Shown here one piece after another: positions 58,704 through 64,000 of a DNA stretch of 64,000 bases (position 1 is the first letter of the stretch; every line of letters starts with the position of its first letter). Location: positions 124,001 through 188,000 of the forward strand of contig CAYWEM010000004.1 of NCBI GenBank assembly GCA_964457225.1, given 5' to 3'. Under the pieces are notes generated by a model. The model ran no database searches, was not told the DNA's origin, and saw nothing but the letters and a program-made list of their open reading frames with translations. A program made the position numbers and the translations under genes. This DNA is from CAYWEM01 sp964457225 (GTDB lineage Bacteria > Acidobacteriota > Aminicenantia > UBA2199).

Positions 58704-58720
58704 CTGACCTTAAGGGTCAG
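58704..58720. terminator. Possible bidirectional hairpin between ferritin and the flavodiiron gene
   Basis: CTGACC and GGTCAG form a six-base stem around TTAAG, with an outer AACTGA/TCAGTT. There is no T tract, so intrinsic termination is uncertain. Confidence 0.35.
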
Positions 58721-58730
58721 GGAATATCAG

Positions 58731-59912
58731 TTAAAGGGGCAGGTCCCGGTGTTTTTCCGCCAGGGTGTCCGCCAGTTTTTCCAGTGCGCTGAAATCCTCG
58801 GAGCGGGGATAGCCTTTAACCACGATCGGCGGCAGTTTTTCACATTTAATAGCCGAGGTAAGCCCGTTTATAACGTCGACCAGTTTGCCGCCCCAGCTCT
58901 GTGAGGCAATCAGGCCCAATTGCCTGGTTTTTGGTTTAACCGCGCCCAGGAAGTAAGCCGCGCTGACTACGGTCGGGTGCGGACCGCCCAGCACGGTCGG
59001 TGATGCGATTACTATGCTGGCGGCGTCAACGGTTTCTATGGCCAGGCTGCCCAGGTCGGTCACGGTCAGGTTGAAGGGAATCACCGGCAGGTTTCGCTCG
59101 CACAGCGATCTGACCAGGTGATCGACCATGGCCGCGGTTGAACCGTGCATGGAAACAAAGGGCACCAGCACCTTGTTGTGCGGCGGGCCGTTGACCCAGT
59201 CATCGTAGGCACTGAGAATAAAACCGGGATCCTGGTAAACGGGTCCGTGGCTGGGGGCGATGATTGCCGGTTGCAGGCCCTTCACCCGCTCCAGGTATTT
59301 GGGGATCAGGTGACGGAAGGGCATCATGATTTCCGCGTAATAGCGCTTGGCCGCTTCATGAGTGCGCCGGGAATCGGTGACCTGGAGGGTGCTCTGGGCC
59401 AGGTGCGAACCCAGGAAATCGCAGGAAAAGAGAATCCGGTCCTCCACCAGGTAGGTCATCATGGTTTCCGGCCAGTGCACCCATGGACTGAGCAGAAACT
59501 GCAGGCTGCGATCACCCAGGCTGAGGAATTCTCCGTCGGTCACGGTCAGGAAATCCTCCGCCTGCAGGTCGAGCAGGTCGAGCAGGAAATCACGGCACTT
59601 GGCATTGGTCACGATTTTGGCCCCGGGGTAGCGGGCCAGTACGGCCGGTAAGCCTCCGGAATGATCCTGTTCGGCATGGTTGGCCACTATGTAGTCGAGT
59701 TTTTTCACGCCGGCCCGGTCAAGATTGGCCAGTAGTTCCGGGATGAAGGGAGGATCAACGGTATCGACCAGGACGGTTTTTTGACTGCCCTGTACCAGGT
59801 AAGCGTTGTAGGAAGTCCCGTCAGGCAGGGGGATAAGTTCGTCAAAGAGGCGGCGATGCCAATCCACCACCCCGACTCCGCGGACGGCGGGAGCCAGTTC
59901 GCATTGCTTCAT
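58731..59912 (-). CDS. Flavodiiron protein (FprA-like oxygen/NO reductase)
   Basis: A 393-residue class A flavodiiron protein that reduces oxygen or nitric oxide. The metallo-beta-lactamase domain has the diiron motif NHAEQDHSG near residue 82, HWPETMM near 150 and SCDFLGSH near 170. The flavodoxin domain starts near 250 (KVLVPFVSMHGSTAAMVDHL). No fused rubredoxin, but a rubredoxin gene lies immediately upstream in the same operon and is the likely electron donor. GAGGAG precedes the ATG. Confidence 0.94.
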   Translation of the reverse strand: MKQCELAPAVRGVGVVDWHRRLFDELIPLPDGTSYNAYLVQGSQKTVLVDTVDPPFIPELLANLDRAGVKKLDYIVANHAEQDHSGGLPAVLARYPGAKIVTNAKCRDFLLDLLDLQAEDFLTVTDGEFLSLGDRSLQFLLSPWVHWPETMMTYLVEDRILFSCDFLGSHLAQSTLQVTDSRRTHEAAKRYYAEIMMPFRHLIPKYLERVKGLQPAIIAPSHGPVYQDPGFILSAYDDWVNGPPHNKVLVPFVSMHGSTAAMVDHLVRSLCERNLPVIPFNLTVTDLGSLAIETVDAASIVIASPTVLGGPHPTVVSAAYFLGAVKPKTRQLGLIASQSWGGKLVDVINGLTSAIKCEKLPPIVVKGYPRSEDFSALEKLADTLAEKHRDLPL

Positions 59913-59932
59913 GAAATCTCCTCAGGGTTTTT

Positions 59933-60094
59933 TCAGGCCTCGGGCTCGAACTGGTCCTTGCCGACTCCGCACAGGGGACAAACCCAGTCTTCAGGCAACG
60001 ATTCAAATGAAGTTCCGGCCGGAATACCGGCATCGGGGTCGCCGGTTGCCGGATCGTAGATGTAACCGCAGACCAGACATACGTATTTTTTCAT
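59933..60094 (-). CDS. Rubredoxin
   Basis: A 53-residue protein, MKKYVCLVCGYIYDPATGDP at the start and DWVCPLCGVGKDQF near the end, giving the two CxxCG iron knuckles of a one-iron rubredoxin. Start ATG follows AAAGGAGAAAA. It lies between the rubrerythrin-like and flavodiiron genes and probably passes electrons to the latter. Confidence 0.96.
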   Translation of the reverse strand: MKKYVCLVCGYIYDPATGDPDAGIPAGTSFESLPEDWVCPLCGVGKDQFEPEA

Positions 60095-60112
60095 TTTTTT
60101 TCTCCTTTTACT

Positions 60113-60571
60113 TCAGTTTTCCTTGAGAATTTCCCGGTCATATATTTCTTCAAATGTATGCTTGTGCTTGCTTTCTTCGGCGGCCAGCCTGGAAAAAATA
60201 CGGCGCTCCTGGTCATTGACCGCCTGGTCAGCCAGCTTCCGATACAGGTCCACCGCGGCCTGTTCTCTTTTCATGGCCACGATCAGGACGTCCTGATAGC
60301 TCATTTCCGGAGCCGGGGGAGCGGCCACCAGGTAATCGGCTATTTTAAGGCCGATCGTCATTTTTTCCTCGAAATCGTCGTCTTTAAGCCCCTGGCGCCT
60401 GAGATCATGGAGAATGACTATGTGACCTTTTTCCATGGCTTCCAGTTCGGCGAGCAAGCCGGTGATTTCCTGAAAACGCGATATGCTCTGAAGCTCGCGG
60501 TAAAACTCCACGGCTTCCTCTTCCCGGGCGATGGCAAAATCGATGATTTCATTGATGGTTGTTGGGCTCAA
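60113..60571 (-). CDS. Rubrerythrin-like diiron protein (no rubredoxin domain)
   Basis: A 152-residue ferritin-like four-helix protein with repeated iron ligands: AREEEAVEFYREL, ELEAMEKGHI, MKREQAAVDLYRKL and AAEESKHKHTFEEIY. No C-terminal rubredoxin knuckles; the separate rubredoxin gene follows. The apparent frame reaches 60589, but TATAAT occupies 60589-60594 and transcription should begin near 60582. The true start is TTG 60571, five bases after AGGAG. It probably reduces hydrogen peroxide in this oxygen-defence operon. Confidence 0.85.
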   Translation of the reverse strand: MSPTTINEIIDFAIAREEEAVEFYRELQSISRFQEITGLLAELEAMEKGHIVILHDLRRQGLKDDDFEEKMTIGLKIADYLVAAPPAPEMSYQDVLIVAMKREQAAVDLYRKLADQAVNDQERRIFSRLAAEESKHKHTFEEIYDREILKEN

Positions 60572-60588
60572 TTTGTCTCCTGGCACCA

Positions 60589-60618
60589 ATTATAAGGAAC
60601 TAACTTCAGGCAAGTCAA
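60589..60618 (-). promoter_or_regulatory. Promoter of the rubrerythrin-rubredoxin-flavodiiron operon
   Basis: Minus-strand TTGACT (60613-60618), 18 bases, TATAAT (60589-60594). Start near 60582 leaves an 11-base leader with AGGAG. Confidence 0.8.
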
Positions 60619-60670
60619 TAGAAACCCGGCGTGGGAATTGCGCCGGCTCAGGCAACAACAGCCGACCGGC

Positions 60671-60700
60671 TTGAAATATCAGTCTTTTATGGAGTATTAT
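60671..60700 (+). promoter_or_regulatory. Leaderless promoter of the envelope pair
   Basis: TTGAAA (60671-60676), 18 bases, TATTAT (60695-60700), with +1 exactly on the A of ATG 60707. Confidence 0.7.
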
Positions 60701-60706
60701 TCAGCT

Positions 60707-61465
60707 ATGAAAAGGAAAAAATCGGTTCTACTCACAGCCTTGTTTCTGCCGACTCTGCTGGTGTTGTTTTTCATTTCCGGAGAGGCCTTTGCCGGGCCGA
60801 ATCAGGATGAGACCCGGCAGGAAGAAAAGATGTTCATCCGGGTTACCGTCTATCCCACGGCCAGCCTCTCCCGCTACGATTACCAGAATGACATCGATCT
60901 TTACGAATTAAGGGCTTACGTTGATGTCCGAGCCGGCTCCCCCGCCGGCAGGCAACTGGAAGAAGCGATAATCCTGGTTGCCGGGCAAAAACTGGAAATG
61001 GAGGAGGGTGTTTTTACGGCCCGGGTTCCAGTCAAGCGGGACCAGTTACCTGATTCTTTCAGCATTGAGATAAACTCCGAGGGTTTTGCCTTCTTTTCGG
61101 CTGTCTACCCCCTGCCCAATTGGCTGGTGATCGAGAGACCGCGGCCGGCGATTGTGAAAGCCGGCCGGGATCTGGAGGTGGCCTGGAGCTTCCGATCTGA
61201 AAAAGCCCCGGTCAACCTTCGATACAACGATTTCAAGACCGGTTCACCGCGCTTCAATCTCAATGACCTGGCCGACGGGGAAGCGCTTATTCCAGGAAAA
61301 CTGATCAACCCGGACAGCATAGTCCGCATCTATGTCATGAACTCCTGGATGTACAAGCGTTTCATCGAAGACCGCAACGTGGCCATGGGTTCGGAAGTCA
61401 ACGTGATTCCCTGGTCCCAGGTCTTTCTGCGCACTTCGGATGATCAAAGTGAAGACAACCATTAA
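60707..61465 (+). CDS. Exported protein of unknown function, partner of a barrel protein
   Basis: A 252-residue protein with a signal peptide (hydrophobic core about 8-24, cut near AFAG). The mature part is beta-rich with no enzyme motif; segments such as IERPRPAIVKAGRDLEVAWSFRSEKAPVNLRYNDF look like an immunoglobulin-type or carbohydrate-binding sandwich. Upstream in-frame codons to 60638 lie before the promoter. It overlaps the next gene by 26 bases, so the two are made together. I do not recognise the family. Confidence 0.78.
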   Translation: MKRKKSVLLTALFLPTLLVLFFISGEAFAGPNQDETRQEEKMFIRVTVYPTASLSRYDYQNDIDLYELRAYVDVRAGSPAGRQLEEAIILVAGQKLEMEEGVFTARVPVKRDQLPDSFSIEINSEGFAFFSAVYPLPNWLVIERPRPAIVKAGRDLEVAWSFRSEKAPVNLRYNDFKTGSPRFNLNDLADGEALIPGKLINPDSIVRIYVMNSWMYKRFIEDRNVAMGSEVNVIPWSQVFLRTSDDQSEDNH

Positions 61466-62720
61466 GCTTGCTTCTATGGCCATCTGGCTGTTTTTCAGCC
61501 TGTCTTTCCCTGTCATTTCCGGGACTGAACGCACCCTGCAGGACAGCCAGGCTCCGAAGGTTTTTCTGGATTGCCAGGCCAGGGGCTGTGATCTGAATTA
61601 CATCCGCAAGGAAATCGGATTCGTCAATTACGTGCGTGACCGCGAAAGCGCGGAACTGCACGTGTTGATAACCACCCAGCCGACCGGGGCCGGCGGCCGT
61701 GAGTACACCCTGACCTTCCTGGGGCTGGGCCGGCACAAGGGCCGCGACGTGACTCTGAAGTACTATTCACGGCCGGGGGATTCTGAGGACGATCTGCGCC
61801 GGGGCCTGGTCAGCACCCTGAGAAAAGGACTGGTGCCTTTTATCTATGATACCCCCCTGTCCGAGTTCATCTCGGTTTCATTTTCCGGCCCGCAGACCGG
61901 AGTTGAAACCAGGCCGGAAGATCCCTGGAAAAGCTGGGTTTTCAGCCTCGGTCTGCGAGGCAATGTCAACCTGGAATCGCAGTTTCGGGGAGTCAACTAC
62001 AACCTTTCTCTTTCGGCCAACCGCACCACCGAGGCGGCCAAGTTTTTCGTCTGGCTGAACGGGGATTACAACAACCGGCGCTATTTTTTAACAGACGGCG
62101 ATGAAATCCTGAGTCGCAGTCGCAGGCAGACCCTGTTCTCCAGGTACGTCAAGAGCATCGGCGGTCATTGGGCGGCCGGATTGTTTCTGCACCTCTACTC
62201 CTCCACTTACGACAATGCCGGGCTTTTCGCCACCATCGGCCCGGGCGTTGAATACAATTACTTTCCCTACGAACAGGCCACCCGCCGGGAACTGCGTTTT
62301 CAATACCGTCTGAACCTGGCCGAACGCAGGTACCTGGAGGAAACTATTTATCAGAAAATGCGCGAAACCCTGCTGAACCAGAGTCTGAGTGTTATCTTTG
62401 AACTGAAGGAGCCCTGGGGGAATGTCGGCATACTTTTGGAGGGTTCCAACTTCCTGCACGATTTCAGTAAAAACCGTATCCGGGTTGATACGGGCGTTTC
62501 TCTGCGTATTTCCAAGGGCCTGTCGGGGAGCGTGGACTTCGTTTATTCCCGGATCGGGGACCAGCTTTCCCTGCCGAAGGCTGAAGCCTCGCTGGAGGAA
62601 ATTCTCCTGGAACTCAGGCGCCTGGCCACGTCTTACAACCTGCGCCTGCGCCTGGGACTGAGTTTCAGTTTCGGCTCGATTTACAGCCACGTGGTCAACT
62701 CCCGCTTCGGCAACAACTGA
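61440..62720 (+). CDS. Putative outer-membrane beta-barrel protein
   Basis: A 426-residue protein with a signal peptide (cut near SGTE, residue 28). A periplasmic N-terminal domain (about 30-160) has two paired cysteines in LDCQARGCD, and a C-terminal half is made of alternating strands rich in Tyr, Phe and Arg (for example WSWVFSLGLRGNVNLESQF-type and RLRLGLSFSFGSIY strands). This fits a barrel of 10-14 strands. Function and substrate are unknown. A hairpin at 62701-62726 covers its stop codon. Confidence 0.78.
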   Translation: MIKVKTTIKLASMAIWLFFSLSFPVISGTERTLQDSQAPKVFLDCQARGCDLNYIRKEIGFVNYVRDRESAELHVLITTQPTGAGGREYTLTFLGLGRHKGRDVTLKYYSRPGDSEDDLRRGLVSTLRKGLVPFIYDTPLSEFISVSFSGPQTGVETRPEDPWKSWVFSLGLRGNVNLESQFRGVNYNLSLSANRTTEAAKFFVWLNGDYNNRRYFLTDGDEILSRSRRQTLFSRYVKSIGGHWAAGLFLHLYSSTYDNAGLFATIGPGVEYNYFPYEQATRRELRFQYRLNLAERRYLEETIYQKMRETLLNQSLSVIFELKEPWGNVGILLEGSNFLHDFSKNRIRVDTGVSLRISKGLSGSVDFVYSRIGDQLSLPKAEASLEEILLELRRLATSYNLRLRLGLSFSFGSIYSHVVNSRFGNN

Positions 62721-62726
62721 AGCGGG
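62701..62726 (+). terminator. Possible terminator hairpin after the barrel gene
   Basis: CCCGCTTC and GAAGCGGG form an eight-base stem with a ten-base loop over the stop codon. No T tract follows. Confidence 0.35.
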
Positions 62727-62735
62727 GGCGGCAAC

Positions 62736-62764
62736 TTGCCCCGATCGGCCTTTTTCGGTATAAT
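62736..62764 (+). promoter_or_regulatory. Promoter of leuS
   Basis: TTGCCC (62736-62741), 17 bases, TATAAT (62759-62764). Start near 62771 gives a 52-base leader, too short for a T-box, with AGGAG before the ATG. Confidence 0.75.
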
Positions 62765-62822
62765 TTTGCCCGTACCCGGACCGGAACTCTCTCCTCGGCA
62801 GGATCCAGGCAACAGGAGTCAC

Positions 62823-64000
62823 ATGAAATACGATTTCAAGGCCATTGAACGCAAGTGGCAGCAGCGCTGGAAGGAAGACCAGGTCTTCAAGGCTGTCAGC
62901 GCCGAGAACAAGAAAAAATTCTATTGCCTGGAAATGTTTCCCTATCCTTCCGGCCGGATTCACATGGGCCACGTGCGCAACTACTCCATCGGGGATGTCA
63001 TCAGTCGTTTCAAAATGATGCAGGGTTACGCCGTACTCCACCCCATGGGCTGGGATGCCCTTGGCCTGCCGGCCGAAAACGCGGCCATCAAGCACGGGGT
63101 GCACCCTGAGAAATGGACCCTGGACAACATTTCCTTCATGAAAAAACAGCTGCAGCGGCTGGGCCTGGCTTATGACTGGGACCGGGAGCTGGCCACCTGC
63201 CTGCCCGATTACTATCGCTGGAACCAGCTGATCTTCATCCAAATGTTCGAACGCGGCCTGGTTTACAAGAAGGAATCCCAGGTCAACTGGTGTTCATCCT
63301 GCTGTACCGTGCTGGCCAACGAGCAGGTTTGCGGCGGTTATTGCTGGCGCTGTGAAAGCGATATCACTCAGAAGAACCTCAACCAGTGGTTCGTGCGCAT
63401 CACCGATTACGCCGAGGAACTGCTGGCCGCCCATCGTGAACTGGAAAAATGGCCGGCCAACGTGTTGACCATGCAGCAGAACTGGATCGGCAAGAGCCAG
63501 GGAGCTGAAATCGATTTTCAAATAGCAGGCCGAAATGAATCAATCCGGGTCTTCACCACCAGGCCGGACACCATTTTCGGCGCCACCTTCATGGTGCTGG
63601 CTCCGGAACATCCCCTGGTGGCTGAAATCACCAGCTCTGACCGGCGGCGTGAAGTTGAAGAATACGTACTTCGCGCCCAATGCGAGAGTGAAATAAACCG
63701 GTTGAGTACTGATAGAAAAAAAACCGGGGTGTTCACCGGAGCCCTGGCGCTCAATCCGGCCAACGGCGCCCGCATTCCGGTCTGGATCGCCGATTACGTC
63801 CTGCCCGGTTACGGCACCGGGGCCATCATGGCCGTCCCCGGCCAGGACGAACGCGACTGGGAGTTCGCCGAAACTTACGACTTGCCTATCGTGCGGACCG
63901 TGACTCCCCCGCTGGACTGGGAGGGCCGGGCCTACACCGGTGAAGGCCTGACCGTCAATTCCGGTTTTCTTGACGGGCTGGCCCAGGAAGAAGCCAAGGC
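62823..64000 (+). CDS. leuS: Leucyl-tRNA synthetase, N-terminal part (runs off the window)
   Basis: The first 392 codons of a class I synthetase. The HIGH motif is in PYPSGRIHMGHVRNYS near residue 45, followed by MGWDALGLPAENAA and a zinc-ribbon-like segment (CSSCCTVLANEQV, CGGYCWRC). The CP1 editing domain carries TTRPDTIFGATFMVLAPEHPLV, whose threonine-rich motif hydrolyses mischarged tRNA. The KMSKS end lies outside the window. AGGAG sits six bases before the ATG. Confidence 0.96.
   Translation, partial: MKYDFKAIERKWQQRWKEDQVFKAVSAENKKKFYCLEMFPYPSGRIHMGHVRNYSIGDVISRFKMMQGYAVLHPMGWDALGLPAENAAIKHGVHPEKWTLDNISFMKKQLQRLGLAYDWDRELATCLPDYYRWNQLIFIQMFERGLVYKKESQVNWCSSCCTVLANEQVCGGYCWRCESDITQKNLNQWFVRITDYAEELLAAHRELEKWPANVLTMQQNWIGKSQGAEIDFQIAGRNESIRVFTTRPDTIFGATFMVLAPEHPLVAEITSSDRRREVEEYVLRAQCESEINRLSTDRKKTGVFTGALALNPANGARIPVWIADYVLPGYGTGAIMAVPGQDERDWEFAETYDLPIVRTVTPPLDWEGRAYTGEGLTVNSGFLDGLAQEEAK

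Noticed and set aside
62088..63242. Long open frame (384 codons) on the minus strand
   Set aside because: It runs antisense through the barrel gene and leuS, both of which have signal peptides or catalytic motifs on the plus strand. Its product is low in complexity and matches nothing.
1..64000. CRISPR arrays, insertion sequences, prophage or integrative elements
   Set aside because: No evenly spaced repeats, transposases, integrases or phage structural genes were found.

Overview
The window is 64 kb of ordinary chromosome from a Gram-negative, probably anaerobic bacterium. The Gram-negative call rests on KDO activation (kdsB), lipoproteins, outer-membrane barrels and an OmpA-type protein. 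The anaerobe call rests on a flavodiiron protein, rubredoxin, a rubrerythrin-like protein and ferritin. I see no phage, insertion sequence, CRISPR array or antibiotic island. Base composition is close to even and genes are densely packed with many 4-base ATGA/GTGA overlaps. An uncultured Acidobacteriota/Aminicenantes-like lineage is my best guess, held loosely because no 16S gene is present.

Layout. 1-4.7 kb: the start of a lipoprotein gene, then an operon of two ABC-2 exporter modules and a cNMP-binding protein, with tRNA-Pro. 4.8-7.6 kb: an exported alpha/beta hydrolase and an EndoQ-like PHP nuclease. 7.7-15.3 kb: pyrR-pyrB-pyrC, mnmA, a membrane sulfatase-superfamily protein, etfBA. 15.4-24.6 kb: rpoD-dnaG, an outer-membrane protein, tsaD-pdxA-hfq, HD-GYP-purH. 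24.6-28.4 kb: ftsK and a beta-CASP nuclease. 28.5-42.3 kb is the replication-origin neighbourhood. gyrA, gyrB, recF, dnaN and dnaA read leftward; a small two-helix membrane protein, rsmG, parA, parB, bactofilin, kdsB and pyrG read rightward. Two parS sites lie inside rsmG and consensus DnaA boxes lie between dnaA and dnaN. 42.4-50.1 kb: amidohydrolase, metallo-hydrolase, nitroreductase, a structured palindromic intergenic element, then an M50 protease-trpS-scpA-scpB-lpd operon. 50.2-64 kb: an envelope trio (OmpA/coiled coil/PpiC), yjbQ, a polyprenyl synthase, a nucleotidyltransferase, GAF-pyrE, cysQ, an exported methyltransferase, the iron/oxygen-defence genes, a two-gene envelope operon and the start of leuS.

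The most striking signal is not a gene. At least fourteen genes that begin a transcription unit lack a Shine-Dalgarno site. Each instead has a sigma70-type -10 box (often extended, TGN plus TANNNT) placed so that transcription would begin 0-3 bases from the start codon. The remaining first genes have ordinary promoters with a short leader and a clear AGGAG-type site. This organism therefore appears to run two translation-initiation modes side by side, and the promoter position itself decides several start codons.

The second unexplained feature is a roughly 306-base nested imperfect palindrome at 45509-45814, in the only gene-free stretch longer than 300 bases (45459-45862). It could fold into one long rod of about 63 base pairs and matches no RNA family I recognise.
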